Of a DNA stretch of 64,000 nt, positions 39,062 through 51,765 are shown in pieces. The stretch comes from Saccharomyces uvarum. Its lineage: Eukaryota > Ascomycota > Saccharomycetes > Saccharomycetales > Saccharomycetaceae. A model generated the notes under the pieces. That model saw only the letters and a program-made list of their open reading frames with translations, searched no databases and was not told the origin of the DNA. Position 1 is the first letter of the stretch. Every line of letters starts with the position of its first letter. Made by a program: the position numbers and the translations under genes. The DNA lies in NCBI GenBank assembly GCA_947243795.1, contig OX365935.1:434001-498000 (forward strand), given 5' to 3'.

Positions 39062-40276
39062 ATGTATCCTGGTAGGGGAAATTACACATACAACAACGCT
39101 AGTGATAATGGTGGGTACCAGCGCCCCATGGGTGCCCCTCCTAGCCAACAATATGCACCTCCACCAGGCCCTCCGCCTAGGAACTACAACAGACCCACGT
39201 ATCCGGCTCCACAATTCCAACAACAACAGGCACAGTCTCAATTGAATAACGGGTACAACAACCCAAATATGGACGCTTCCAATATGTACGGTCCTCCCCA
39301 GAATATGTCGATGCCTCCACCGCAAGCGCAAACCATACAGGGTGCAGGTCAGCAATACCAGTACTCCCAATGTACCGGGCGCAGAAAGGCATTGATTATC
39401 GGTATCAACTACATAGGCTCGAGAAACGCGCTGCGTGGCTGTATCAACGATGCTCATAACATTTTCAATTTCTTGACTAACGGGTACGGTTACAACGCTG
39501 ATGACATTGTCATTTTAACGGACGATCAGAACGATATGGTCAGGGTCCCAACCAGGGCCAATATGCTAAGGGCCATGCAGTGGCTTGTTAAGGATGCGCA
39601 GCCCAATGATTCTTTGTTCTTACATTACTCCGGTCATGGTGGACAGACGGAAGATTTGGATGGAGACGAAGAAGATGGAATGGATGATGTTATATACCCG
39701 GTCGACTTTGAATCTCAAGGACAGATCATCGACGATGAAATGCACGATATCATGGTAAAACCTTTACAGCAGGGTGTTAGACTAACAGCCTTGTTTGATT
39801 CCTGTCATTCAGGTACAGTTTTGGATCTACCATACACTTATTCGACCAAGGGGGTTATCAAAGAACCCAATATCTGGAAGGATGTCGGCCAAGATGGACT
39901 ACAAGCTGCGCTTTCGTACGCTTCGGGAAACAGAGCTGCGTTAATGGGATCGTTGGGCTCCATTTTCAAAACCGTTAAAAGTGGCATGGGCAATAATGTT
40001 GATAGAGACCGTGTCAAACAGATCAAATTCTCACCCGCAGATGTTGTTATGTTGTCAGGTTCTAAGGATAATCAAACTTCAGCAGATGCTGTGGAAGATG
40101 GCCAGAACACAGGTGCGATGTCGCATGCCTTTATCAAGGTGATCACTTTACAACCACAGCAATCGTATTTGTCTCTGCTGCAAAATATGAGAAAAGAATT
40201 AGCTGCTAAGTACTCTCAAAAACCACAATTGTCATCGTCACACCCTATTGATGTAAATTTGCAATTTATTATGTAG
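39062..40276 (+). CDS. MCA1: Mca1/Yca1, type I metacaspase
   Basis: A 404-residue calcium-dependent cysteine protease of clan CD, cleaving after Arg/Lys, with roles in protein quality control and stress-linked cell death. The N-terminal prodomain (about 1-100) is rich in Pro, Gln, Asn and Tyr with a prion-like composition. The caspase-like p20 part starts near 105 ([13 protein letters not shown]). The catalytic His is His192 in YSGHGG and the catalytic Cys is Cys248 in DSCHSG. Relative to S. cerevisiae positions (His220, Cys276 from memory) both are shifted by exactly 28, so the whole length difference lies in the prodomain and the catalytic core is colinear. The start at 39062 ([12 protein letters not shown]) is conserved. 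Convergent with BFR1. Confidence 0.96.
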   Translation: MYPGRGNYTYNNASDNGGYQRPMGAPPSQQYAPPPGPPPRNYNRPTYPAPQFQQQQAQSQLNNGYNNPNMDASNMYGPPQNMSMPPPQAQTIQGAGQQYQYSQCTGRRKALIIGINYIGSRNALRGCINDAHNIFNFLTNGYGYNADDIVILTDDQNDMVRVPTRANMLRAMQWLVKDAQPNDSLFLHYSGHGGQTEDLDGDEEDGMDDVIYPVDFESQGQIIDDEMHDIMVKPLQQGVRLTALFDSCHSGTVLDLPYTYSTKGVIKEPNIWKDVGQDGLQAALSYASGNRAALMGSLGSIFKTVKSGMGNNVDRDRVKQIKFSPADVVMLSGSKDNQTSADAVEDGQNTGAMSHAFIKVITLQPQQSYLSLLQNMRKELAAKYSQKPQLSSSHPIDVNLQFIM

Positions 40277-40388
40277 AAGTATTTAAATGTATGCGTCCGT
40301 CTAAATTCATATTTTCAATGCGGTATGAAATTTTATTTTTATCCGCTGAAAGCATAGAAATAATCTATATTATTACTATTACTTGCCC

Positions 40389-40406
40389 ATATATATATAT
40401 ATATAT
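40389..40406. repeat. (TA)n microsatellite in the MCA1/BFR1 convergent gap
   Basis: A run of alternating A and T of about nine units follows CTTGCCC in the 257-base space between the MCA1 and BFR1 3' ends. TA-rich efficiency elements are common in yeast 3' processing signals, so it may serve both genes. Confidence 0.6.
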
Positions 40407-40533
40407 AGACAGATATATAAAAAAAGCACTTTTAAAATAAACGCTGCTTTACAGCATAGTAATACTAAAGGCTAAAACATCAATTTCTTGGGTACTGAAG
40501 AGAAAGGGAAAAATAAATGCTTTATATATATTA

Positions 40534-41946
40534 TTAATTTTCCTTATCTTTTTCAGCTTCTTCCTGTTCCTTCAATCTTTTCTCTTCCAATTCTTTTTTG
40601 ACTTGTTGTTCTTTGTTGGAGTAATCTAAATTCAAGTTTTCGATTTCCTTTTCAACAGACTCAATGTTTTGCTTGGTTTGGTCTTCTTGTTTGGACAAAA
40701 GTTCTTCATGCTTCTTCTTCAATTGCTCAATGGTGATCTTGACATCATCATTGTTGATTGGGACAGTGACATCCAATTCAGCTAGGGTAGCAATCAATGT
40801 TGGTTCCAAAGTAAACTTACCATCGATTTTGTTGAAAGTGGATGCAGGTTGTTCATTTTCGGTGTTCTTTTGTTGGTTCTTCTTCTTGTGCTTTTTGGAT
40901 TTGGATGGAGCAACATTGACAAAATCATCCTTCTTTGGGGTAACCAGGACTAAATCATCAGCAACAACCTTTCTGGCAGGCTTGGTTTCCAAAACAGGTT
41001 CGTTCAAGTCTGCCAAAATATTTCTCTTAGGTTTCACATAGGTTGGGTCCAAGACAAGTAAGGAATTCTCGATGGCTCCGATTTCGTACGTGAAAGCAGC
41101 GATCTTGGCGTGAGTCAATTTTTCTTGCAATTTACCCATGTCAACATCTTTTTGTTCCAATAATTTGGAAAGCTTATGTTCTTCTTCACGCTTCAAACGC
41201 TCCTTGTCCAATTTAGCTCTGAAAGATTTGAATTCGTTGTCGAAGTCGGCTCTAATTTGTCTAATTTGAGTGTACAATTCGTCACGTTTCTTGTACAAGG
41301 CAGTACGCTTGTTGAATAAGTTTTGTCTTTTGTCGTAAACACCTTGGGTCTTTGAATGAATGTCATTCAATTTTTCTTGGTTTTGCTCGAATTGGCTGGA
41401 GACTTCCTTTGGATTCAATTCGTTCAATTCTTCCTTCAACTGGTTGATCTTGGCCTTCTGATCGTCGACGGACTTTCTAATAGGGTCGATGTTGACCAAG
41501 TCCTTGATCAATTTGTTTAGAGATTGCATTTCCTTGACTAGTAGTTTTTCTTGCACCAAAGAAAGGTCACCGGAGGCAATAGAATCTTCGATTTCATTGA
41601 TTCTTTGCTTGGCTTCCGCAGTAGAGGAGATCTTAGCCTTTTTGCCCAACTTTTCCTCGATTTGGTTGATCTTTCTTTTGATTTGAGCATCCAATTGCTT
41701 AATAGAATCATGAATGTTGCTTCTACGGTTCTTCAAGTCAGCTTGAGTCTTGATAATTTCTCTACTCTTGTCTTGCAACTTCTTACGTTCTTGTTGAGTG
41801 CCATCGTTGACCTGGTGTTGATCGATTTGCTTTCTGATCAAATTGATTTCGGTGTCGATTTTCTTCAATTGAACGTTAAGAGTGTCCAGCTTCTTGTCCC
41901 TGATAGAGACGTCTGGACGCTTGAACTTATGTTGTTGGGAGGACAT
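40534..41946 (-). CDS. BFR1: Bfr1, mRNP-associated ER/polysome protein
   Basis: A 470-residue protein, the same length I recall for S. cerevisiae. Bfr1 associates with polysomes and, with Scp160, with mRNAs at the endoplasmic reticulum; it was found as a suppressor of brefeldin A sensitivity. Most of the protein is predicted coiled coil (about 15-285 and 395-470), rich in Lys, Glu, Gln and Leu. A less helical middle part (about 300-390) contains LDPTYVKPKRNILADLNEPV, a basic stretch SKSKKHKKKNQQ, and an Asn/Glu-rich linker. The start at 41944-41946, MSSQQHKFKRPDVSIRDKKL, matches the family. Codon use is biased to preferred codons, in keeping with good expression. Tandem downstream of MRM1 on the same strand, with its own 375-base promoter. 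Confidence 0.96.
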   Translation of the reverse strand: MSSQQHKFKRPDVSIRDKKLDTLNVQLKKIDTEINLIRKQIDQHQVNDGTQQERKKLQDKSREIIKTQADLKNRRSNIHDSIKQLDAQIKRKINQIEEKLGKKAKISSTAEAKQRINEIEDSIASGDLSLVQEKLLVKEMQSLNKLIKDLVNIDPIRKSVDDQKAKINQLKEELNELNPKEVSSQFEQNQEKLNDIHSKTQGVYDKRQNLFNKRTALYKKRDELYTQIRQIRADFDNEFKSFRAKLDKERLKREEEHKLSKLLEQKDVDMGKLQEKLTHAKIAAFTYEIGAIENSLLVLDPTYVKPKRNILADLNEPVLETKPARKVVADDLVLVTPKKDDFVNVAPSKSKKHKKKNQQKNTENEQPASTFNKIDGKFTLEPTLIATLAELDVTVPINNDDVKITIEQLKKKHEELLSKQEDQTKQNIESVEKEIENLNLDYSNKEQQVKKELEEKRLKEQEEAEKDKEN

Positions 41947-42321
41947 GGCGACGGTTGTGTTAATTGAAAAGATGCTATTTCGTTGGTAGGAAGAGGGAGG
42001 GGAAAATCAGTTTAATGTAATGTAAACAAAACAGAAGAAAAAAATGATTAGAAAGAATAAAGAGTAAAGATGGAGGGGAAAGGAAGCTAAAAAAAAAAGG
42101 ATTAACCTAAAATAGAAACAGACTCCGTTGCACTGTAATGCTGCGTCCAATACAACCTGGCAAATCCTGAAACTCAATCTGGCATTTGGGCGTTCGGAAT
42201 AAAATACGTGTTCAACGTCGTCGAGATCAATTATTTTTTTTTTCACCGCCGCTCTGCGGGTAAGCAATTTTTGCATCTCGATAATTATATTTACAGTATG
42301 CTATACTATGCTATGTGAAGG
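41947..42321. promoter_or_regulatory. BFR1 upstream region
   Basis: This 375-base interval lies between the MRM1 stop and the BFR1 start. An A-rich stretch is at 42087-42100 and a T11-13 tract at 42231-42243. An 89-codon minus frame (42007-42276) is Phe/Leu-rich at its end and judged to be chance. Confidence 0.35.
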
Positions 42322-43560
42322 CTATTTACAGGCGAGGATATTGTCTATTAACAATGCAGTGGCCACGCTCACGTTCAGCGAGTCTACAATGCGGTCCGGA
42401 GCCTGCTCGTGAGTCTCGGAGCCGGCAAAGGGGATTTCGACGAAGAAGTCGCTCCTCATCTTGAGATTGGTTCTTACGCCCTGGCTTTCACTTCCCACCA
42501 CCAACACGACGGGCAGCTTGGTACACATGCCGTTCAGGTCATGCACGCTGAGCGCCTTCCCCGTCGTGTACTTGTCTGCGGTAGCGTCAGCCAAGTGGCT
42601 CGTGACAAAGGTCCAGCCACCCATTTCTTGCGACTTGGTGAAGAACTCCAGCGGCTTGTCAACGTAGAAAATGGGCAGGAGCTCGAGGGCCCCACTGCTG
42701 GTCTTACACACCACGGGCGTCAGGGGAGAACAGTTTCTCCTCGACATCACAATGAAGTCCGCCCCAAGAAAGTATGCGCTCCTTACAATGGCCCCGATAT
42801 TGTGCGGATCGGTGACTTCGTCCAAGTACAGCCCCAGGGGAAACCCCTTGGAGTCCTCCCGTGTGGTGTAGGGCAAAGTGTGCACGACGTCTTCGTTGTC
42901 GAAGCCCGACTCGTGGACGGTTAGCCCCGCTGCGGCGGTGTCCACGTCGCCCAGGTATGCGATCTCCAACGGCTGCAAGGGCCTGGTCTCGAGGGCAATG
43001 TTATTGTGCACTCCGTAGTTGGTCAGCAGATTCAGTCTGTGTTTGTCCGCAGGCTCCGTCGCGATCTTCAACTCATTGGCTTTCTGTAGGATCTTTGCCG
43101 GTATGCTCCCGTGGTACAGCACACGCGAGTGAGAGCTCCTTTCAGGGTTCAGCAGCGCCGCATACACGCTGTTGGTACCGTAGACATACTCCAGGAGTGG
43201 GTTGTCATTCAGGAGCTTCTGCACATTGTTCCTATTTGGGAACTTAGACTTGTGCCTCTTTTGGTCTAGTTTCGCCTGGACCTTGATTTCCTTCAGCTTA
43301 TCGACGTGGGCTTTCTTCTTGCCATACGGATCTGCCGTATGGTCCTGCTCTCTGGCGTGTACATGGGCGTACTTCCTCTTGAACCACGAGGCCTTGTCCT
43401 CGTTCAGCATCTCCCATTGCTTTTTCCTGCCATTGTTCTGTTGTGGGAAAAACTTGTCGAAAGACGATGACTTCTTCTTACCTCTTGTCTGGAGAGCTTG
43501 GCGAGCGCTGGGCTTCACCGCCAAATACCTTTTGAACACTGCATTAGCCAGAGAAGTCAT
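42322..43560 (-). CDS. MRM1: Mrm1/Pet56, mitochondrial 21S rRNA 2'-O-ribose methyltransferase
   Basis: A 412-residue SpoU/TrmH-class SPOUT methyltransferase that methylates a guanosine ribose in the peptidyl-transferase centre of mitochondrial large rRNA. The N terminus (RYLAVKPSARQALQTRGKKK) is basic and suits mitochondrial import. An RNA-binding N domain lies around 125-200 (NPLLEYVYGTNSVYAALLNP). SPOUT motif 1 is LDEVTDPHNIGAIVRSAYFL (about 245-264), motif 2 is VVLVVGSESQGVR (about 350-362), and motif 3 is SLNVSVATALLIDNIL near the C terminus. It is divergent from HIS3 with 220 bases between, the classic PET56-HIS3 arrangement. The gene is strikingly GC-rich for yeast (one 60-base line, 42901-42960, has 42 G or C), unlike BFR1 next to it. 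Confidence 0.96.
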   Translation of the reverse strand: MTSLANAVFKRYLAVKPSARQALQTRGKKKSSSFDKFFPQQNNGRKKQWEMLNEDKASWFKRKYAHVHAREQDHTADPYGKKKAHVDKLKEIKVQAKLDQKRHKSKFPNRNNVQKLLNDNPLLEYVYGTNSVYAALLNPERSSHSRVLYHGSIPAKILQKANELKIATEPADKHRLNLLTNYGVHNNIALETRPLQPLEIAYLGDVDTAAAGLTVHESGFDNEDVVHTLPYTTREDSKGFPLGLYLDEVTDPHNIGAIVRSAYFLGADFIVMSRRNCSPLTPVVCKTSSGALELLPIFYVDKPLEFFTKSQEMGGWTFVTSHLADATADKYTTGKALSVHDLNGMCTKLPVVLVVGSESQGVRTNLKMRSDFFVEIPFAGSETHEQAPDRIVDSLNVSVATALLIDNILACK

Positions 43561-43661
43561 GGCACGGTCCCTCTTCCTCTGTTCTGCATCTGCTGGTCTC
43601 TGCCACCACGCTGCGATTTTTTATGCCTCGGTAATGATTTTCATTTTTTTTCCAGCTGGGA

Positions 43662-43667
43662 TGACTC
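43662..43667 (+). promoter_or_regulatory. Gcn4 site in the HIS3-MRM1 divergent promoter
   Basis: TGACTC within ATGACTCTT is identical to the classic HIS3 Gcn4 core, about 115 bases upstream of the HIS3 ATG. A T-rich run follows immediately (43668-43675), and a TATAAAG box lies at 43716-43722. The element supports induction of HIS3 by amino-acid starvation. Confidence 0.85.
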
Positions 43668-43720
43668 TTTTTTTTCCTTAGCGATTTGCACTATCTGTGC
43701 TACTAGATAGAGACATATAA

Positions 43721-44443
<723 letters not shown>

Positions 44444-44664
44444 CACCACTTTAACGAAAGTATTTAAAGCTTATATATGTATATACCCAGTATAGCCATA
44501 ACGGTAATAATAGCAAAACTCATCACCCTGTACGTATCACCCTGCACGAGGCGCACCTTCCTTTTTTTTCTTTCTTCTTCTTTCTTTTTTTTTCTTCGAC
44601 TCGAGAAAAAATTATAAAAGAGATGGAGGAACGGAAAAAGAGAGTTGCTTAGGTACGTGTCTAA

Positions 44665-46563
<1,899 letters not shown>

Positions 46564-47408
46564 TATCTTAGCGTATTAGGATGCGGCTTTGCTATCTATC
46601 CTAGCATGTTTTATTTTCTTTTTCCAATCACTTTTTTAACCAAGTCCTGAAAATACTGTGTTGTTTGTTTCTCTCTAGCCATTGATTCGTCCCATATGTT
46701 GTTTTATTTTCTTTCATTGGGAGCCATTGCCCTGTTGCTTTTTTTTTCTCCGCCCTATTTTACTCCTACCTTTTTCTCCACTGATTATTATTTGTCTTTT
46801 ATCCATGGTTCTAATATTATTTTACAATTGTACTATAGAATGCCTTTGCTAATATTAACTGAAAATTAAAGATTTTCACTATGAATATAAGCGATTGAGA
46901 TTTTGCATCTTTCATAGAAAAGATGAAGGAATTATCATCCCTACCATTATGTTTTCCACCACATTTGCTTGATTGCTTCAACCAATATATTCATTAAACT
47001 GACTATTACTATGTTATTTTTATTTTCACTCTTTCCGTTTTCAGTTTTTTTTGAATGAAAACTTTATTTTGAACAGTGTTGTTTGACCTTTTTTGTTTGT
47101 TATTGTTACTTTTTACCTTACGAAAATATTCTTACTGTTCACAGTACCATTGTATAATAGTATTCATTTCCTTCCTACATTTTTTTTCTACCCATTCAGA
47201 AATAAGGCTCTTTTTTTCCGACCCTGCCTTATTTTCTTATAATTTATTTGTGTTTTGTAGATAGAATAAACATCAACAGTATGATTCATAATACTTTCTA
47301 TTGCTATATATTCGTTTTTTGCTTTTTCATTTGGTTACTTAGAGAAGTTGCCTAATATTTACAAGTGTGGTGATACATATCTTATTCACCATAAACAATA
47401 GTGTAACC
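46564..47408. other. Convergent spacer DED1 / GEP3
   Basis: An 845-base T-rich interval between two gene 3' ends. It contains many T-runs on the plus strand and no convincing frame. A Phe/Leu-rich plus frame at 47076-47264 is chance. No RNA gene seen. Confidence 0.4.
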
Positions 47409-49103
47409 TCACCACTGGTAATACCAATACGGGTTTGATTTTTTTTCGGGGTCTTGTTTTACGAGATCATAAGGATCATCGTTAGCAAATTTCCTAGCAG
47501 ATAAGTCATTTTTTGTTCTATCCAAATACAATCGCTTTACTTTGTTCAAAATATCGGTTTCATCTTTGGCCACCTCATACAGGGAACTAATGATGGGCCT
47601 GTCTCTAGGACAACTCGATTCTTTACCGTCCGTTTCCATGTAACGTTCGTAGCCGGATTCAATTAATTTTTCTAGCGGTTCTCTAATGCACACCTCAATA
47701 CCTCGTGGGATCCATATTTCATGAAGCCCTTTGAAATCATACCTTCCCGTGGTTCGCAGTAAAATATACCCTAGATCTTTTAGTACAATCTCTATACTTC
47801 CAACAAAAGGTGGAATTGCATACCTCGCGTATTGCTCCTTGTCGCATAATGCACTTTTAATCCCACAATACTGCGATAATGCATGCGTTCCTGACGAAGA
47901 AACACACGAACTAAATACTTCAATACCCTTTTCGATATTTTTGAATTTGGTCGATGGGCCTGTAATATACTTAACGATTTGATTTATGGATCCTTCTGGG
48001 GGCACCAAGTAAAAAAGACCTCCGACGGTATAACATGCACCTTGCGAAGTACCCCGCATGGACTCGTAATTTTTCTTCTTCACTTGCTTACGGTTGAATA
48101 AGTTTGTCTTTCGTATTCTTTGAAGCCAGTCCTTATCGACTAATTCTTCTAAGCGCAATCCAGATGTAGGCGTAGAATAACCTGGCAAATCAAAAATAAT
48201 TTTACCAGATGCCTGATAAGCCTGTACGGATCTAGTCAAATTAGGAATATGCGATACACCAGCAGCCTGGATCCTGAAAAAATTTCTTGGCCTATTGAGA
48301 GCCTCTTGCATCACTTCTTTGGAAGGCGAGTTGATTTGGCCCGTCGGATCGACTTTGATTTTATATCCAAGGTATCTTTGTAGAAGAGAGTTAATTAAAG
48401 TTGATTTACCAGCATTAGGATTCCCTAATAAATACGTATAGTTTTTGAGGTAGTTGTAAAGTATGGAAATATTCCAGTTTTTCAATGCAGATATAGCAAA
48501 TGTTTTATTTGAGTCGATCTTTAAATTGTACTTCAGAAACTGTTTCATAAATATAGGAACCTTCTTATTGACAGAACTCTTGTCTTTGAATAGTTGATCG
48601 CTTTTAGTCAACAACAATGTGGTATCCAAATCAGAACTTTTTAAAATATTAGGGTTCAAATGCAAAGGAAATTCCACAAAGGGAACGATATGCATAACAT
48701 TAGAGTTCTTAGGGATATAGTTTAGAACGTCATCTAATGCGCTCTCAGGAAACTCTTTAAACTCATAATGATTTTGGTGGAGGGCATCGCTGCATCTCTT
48801 GCAAATCACTCTTGATGACAATTCGTCTTTGGTATCTTCGATATCCGCGTTTGTAATGTGATCTCGATCATGTAAAGCCGCTTGCTTCGATAGTTGTATA
48901 TCTTGACTGAACAGTAGATATTTCAGGTCATGTATGTCAGGCTTCGATCTTGAATTAGGCAGCTTCTTTGGCTTCGTATAGTATCCTGCTATACTAGAGT
49001 CCTGATCTTGTAGTTTTATAGAACACGATGCACAATTCACCTTCGCTATCACACTACCGGAAAACTGACGTGCCCCTCGAAAAACAAGTCTTAGCTTCAA
49101 CAT
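47409..49103 (-). CDS. GEP3: Gep3/Mtg3, mitochondrial circularly permuted GTPase
   Basis: A 564-residue GTPase (about 556 in S. cerevisiae) related to bacterial YqeH and needed for mitochondrial small-subunit rRNA processing; it was also found as a genetic partner of prohibitins. The N terminus ([20 protein letters not shown]) is a mitochondrial presequence. A zinc-binding CxxC pair follows, Cys24/Cys27 (CASC) and Cys101/Cys104 (CKRC). The GTPase motifs are in permuted order: G4 TKSD (166-169), a G5-like SALKN (about 205-209), G1 GNPNAGKS (227-234), and G3 DLPG (305-308). This G4-G5-G1-G3 order defines the family. The ATG at 49101-49103 provides the presequence. It is divergent from NOC2 (283 bases), and the shared interval contains ribosome-biogenesis promoter motifs. 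Confidence 0.95.
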   Translation of the reverse strand: MLKLRLVFRGARQFSGSVIAKVNCASCSIKLQDQDSSIAGYYTKPKKLPNSRSKPDIHDLKYLLFSQDIQLSKQAALHDRDHITNADIEDTKDELSSRVICKRCSDALHQNHYEFKEFPESALDDVLNYIPKNSNVMHIVPFVEFPLHLNPNILKSSDLDTTLLLTKSDQLFKDKSSVNKKVPIFMKQFLKYNLKIDSNKTFAISALKNWNISILYNYLKNYTYLLGNPNAGKSTLINSLLQRYLGYKIKVDPTGQINSPSKEVMQEALNRPRNFFRIQAAGVSHIPNLTRSVQAYQASGKIIFDLPGYSTPTSGLRLEELVDKDWLQRIRKTNLFNRKQVKKKNYESMRGTSQGACYTVGGLFYLVPPEGSINQIVKYITGPSTKFKNIEKGIEVFSSCVSSSGTHALSQYCGIKSALCDKEQYARYAIPPFVGSIEIVLKDLGYILLRTTGRYDFKGLHEIWIPRGIEVCIREPLEKLIESGYERYMETDGKESSCPRDRPIISSLYEVAKDETDILNKVKRLYLDRTKNDLSARKFANDDPYDLVKQDPEKKSNPYWYYQW

Positions 49104-49236
49104 CCCTGCATGCTAAATCGTTTGAAGTAACTGGGTGCAGTGTTTAGAAGGACTAATAACAAATATACTTCTACTATGGACTATTATCCTGGGTTTTAAG
49201 ATGTAGGTTGATTGATATATCATCTCCGACGATTTT

Positions 49237-49273
49237 TGAAAAATTTTCTGAATTTTTTTTCCGATGAGATGAG
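49237..49273 (+). promoter_or_regulatory. RRPE and PAC elements of the NOC2 / GEP3 promoter
   Basis: An exact RRPE motif TGAAAAATTTT lies at 49237-49247, and a PAC-type core CGATGAG at 49262-49268 runs straight into a second GATGAG (49268-49273). The pair marks yeast ribosome-biogenesis genes, bound by Stb3 and Dot6/Tod6. They sit 115-150 bases upstream of the NOC2 ATG (49387). Confidence 0.8.
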
Positions 49274-49386
49274 CTTGAAATTTTTTTGGAATAATAGAGA
49301 CATAGCTTTTGTATGTGAATTTCTTATTAATGTCAGTTTTTGGCATAGAAGGTAGATCTAGGAAGCCAACAATAAACCGAGTAGAG

Positions 49387-51513
49387 ATGGGTAAAGTTTC
49401 TAAATCAACAAAAAAGTTTCAATCGAAACATTTGAAGCACACTCTCGACCAAAGAAAGAAGGAAAAGAACCAGAAGAAGAGAATCCAAGGTCGTCGTGGT
49501 AATAAGACTGATGAAGAAAAAGCCAATGCCGCTGGTACTAAAGAATATCAACAGTTGAAAAACGCTTCTAAGGAGGAAGTTTTCAAAGACATGTCGGTGG
49601 AAAATTTCTTCGAAAAGGGTATTGAAATTCCAAAAGAGAATAAAAAACTGAAAAAGAAGAAGACTGCCAAGGACGAATCAAATGAGGACTCATCATCTGA
49701 GGAAGAAGAGGACATGGGACAAAGCATGGCAAAGCTGGCTGAAAAGGACCCAGAGTTTTATAAGTATTTGGAAGAAAACGATAAGGATTTATTGGATTTT
49801 GGAGGAAGCAATCCATTGGATGGAATCAACGGTGAAGATGAAGAGGCTGAAGAAGACAGAAAAATTACCGAAACACCTGGACAAGTTGAGCATGAAAAAG
49901 AGAAAGTTGCACTTTCTTTGAAGTTGGTCAAACAATGGAAAAAACAATTGCATGATTCGCCAAACTTGAAGCTATTAAGGAACATAGTCAGTGCTTTTAA
50001 GGTGGCTGTAAATTTGAATAAAGAAGAAAACATCGAAGACTACAAATATGCAATTACCGATGAAAAGGCATTCCATGAACTGATGTTTATGGTCTTGAAG
50101 GATGTACCACAGGCAATTCAGAAAATGGCTCCATATAAGATTGTCAAGGGTTCAAGAACTTTACCAAATGGAGGTATCGTTTCAAAAATGTCGTCCATTG
50201 TCAAATCGCATGCTGGTTCTTTATTGATTTTATTGAACGATATTACCAATACCGAAACTGCTGCTTTAATTTTGCATTCTGTCAATGAATTGATGCCTTA
50301 CCTTTTGTCATACAGAAGGATCTTAAAGGAACTCATCAAATCAATTGTTGATGTATGGTCGACAACGAGAGAATTGGAAACGCAGATTGCTTCTTTTGCC
50401 TTCTTGATCAACACTACCAAGGAATTCAAGAAATCCATGCTAGAAACAACTTTGAAAACCACTTACTCTACCTTTATTAAGAGTTGCCGTAAAACAAACA
50501 TGCGTTCTATGCCTTTGATTAATTTCCAAAAAAATTCAGCTGCTGAACTCTTCGGTATTGATGAAGTTGTAGGTTACCAGATTGGGTTTGAATATATTAG
50601 ACAGTTAGCCATCCATTTAAGAAACACTATGAACGCAACAACCAAAAAATCAAGCAAAGTTAACTCCGCTGAAGCTTACAAAATTGTATACAACTGGCAA
50701 TTTTGTCATTCCTTAGATTTCTGGTCTCGTGTTTTATCATTTGCTTGTCAACCAGAAAAGGAGAATGGTCGTGAATCTCCATTGAGACAGTTGATTTATC
50801 CATTGGTTCAAGTTACTCTAGGTGTAATCAGACTAATTCCAACGCCTCAATTTTTCCCATTAAGATTTTACCTGATTAAATCACTAATCAGACTTTCTCA
50901 AAACAGTGGTGTATTCATTCCAATATACCCTCTCCTTTCTGAAATTTTAACCTCAACAGCTTTCACTAAGGCACCTAAGAAAAGCGTTAACCTGGCTGCT
51001 TTTGACTTTGATCACAATATCAAATGTACACAAGCTTATCTAAATACCAGAGTATACCAAGAAGGTTTATCAGAACAATTTGCCGACTTATTGGGTGATT
51101 ATTTTGCTCTATATTGTAAAAACATCGCATTCCCTGAACTTGTAACACCAGTCATTATCTCCCTGCGTCGTTACATCAAGACTTCGATTAACATCAAATT
51201 CACCAAACGTTTATCAAACATTATTGAAAAATTAAACCAAAATAGCGCATTTATTCAAGACAAGAGATCCGACGTCGAATTTGGGCCAAAGAACAAATCT
51301 GAAGTTTCAAGATTCTTGAACGATGTAGCTTGGGAGAAAACGCCATTAGGTTCATACGTTATTGTGCAGCGCGAAGTTAAAGAAGAAAAGGCTAGATTAA
51401 TGAGAGAAAGTTTGGAAGAGCAAGACAAAGAAAAAGAAATGGAAGAAGTCAAACAATTAAGAGACCTTGAAAGTGATGATGATAACGAAGACGTTGAAAT
51501 GTCAGACGCTTGA
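49387..51513 (+). CDS. NOC2: Noc2, 60S ribosomal subunit biogenesis and export factor
   Basis: A 708-residue protein (710 in S. cerevisiae) that forms Noc1-Noc2 and Noc2-Noc3 complexes escorting 60S precursors from nucleolus to nucleoplasm. The N terminus [20 protein letters not shown] is lysine-rich with nuclear-localisation character. An acidic Ser/Glu stretch ([14 protein letters not shown]) lies near 98-111. The central and C-terminal part (about 190-650) is alpha-helical, HEAT-like, and holds the Noc2 family blocks such as [20 protein letters not shown] and [20 protein letters not shown]. The C terminus is acidic ([14 protein letters not shown]). I chose the ATG at 49387 by match to the known start. 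An in-frame upstream ATG at 49330 would add 19 residues ([19 protein letters not shown]). RRPE and PAC motifs lie upstream. Confidence 0.96.
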   Translation: MGKVSKSTKKFQSKHLKHTLDQRKKEKNQKKRIQGRRGNKTDEEKANAAGTKEYQQLKNASKEEVFKDMSVENFFEKGIEIPKENKKLKKKKTAKDESNEDSSSEEEEDMGQSMAKLAEKDPEFYKYLEENDKDLLDFGGSNPLDGINGEDEEAEEDRKITETPGQVEHEKEKVALSLKLVKQWKKQLHDSPNLKLLRNIVSAFKVAVNLNKEENIEDYKYAITDEKAFHELMFMVLKDVPQAIQKMAPYKIVKGSRTLPNGGIVSKMSSIVKSHAGSLLILLNDITNTETAALILHSVNELMPYLLSYRRILKELIKSIVDVWSTTRELETQIASFAFLINTTKEFKKSMLETTLKTTYSTFIKSCRKTNMRSMPLINFQKNSAAELFGIDEVVGYQIGFEYIRQLAIHLRNTMNATTKKSSKVNSAEAYKIVYNWQFCHSLDFWSRVLSFACQPEKENGRESPLRQLIYPLVQVTLGVIRLIPTPQFFPLRFYLIKSLIRLSQNSGVFIPIYPLLSEILTSTAFTKAPKKSVNLAAFDFDHNIKCTQAYLNTRVYQEGLSEQFADLLGDYFALYCKNIAFPELVTPVIISLRRYIKTSINIKFTKRLSNIIEKLNQNSAFIQDKRSDVEFGPKNKSEVSRFLNDVAWEKTPLGSYVIVQREVKEEKARLMRESLEEQDKEKEMEEVKQLRDLESDDDNEDVEMSDA

Positions 51514-51765
51514 GGGTTAAATCAGCATTGGATTCTTCGTTTTGGATTCTAAATACTTAAATATATAAACTGTGTAAAATAAACAAGAATTTTTTCAAGA
51601 AGTTATATATTTTGTGTTTATAGCGGTTTTCCTTCTCAAAGGCAAAAAATCCTATAAACACAATAAAACAGACAATTTTCTTGTGCGTTTAATTTTTAAA
51701 AGTTTTATAATGACAGATACAATTATTAAGTAAGATATAAATTTTATTACGAGAGAACAGGTTTC

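Noticed and set aside
42007-42276. 89-codon minus-strand frame upstream of BFR1
   Set aside because: Its C-terminal half is a Phe/Leu/Ile run from a pyrimidine-rich leader. It lies in the BFR1 promoter and has no recognisable domain.
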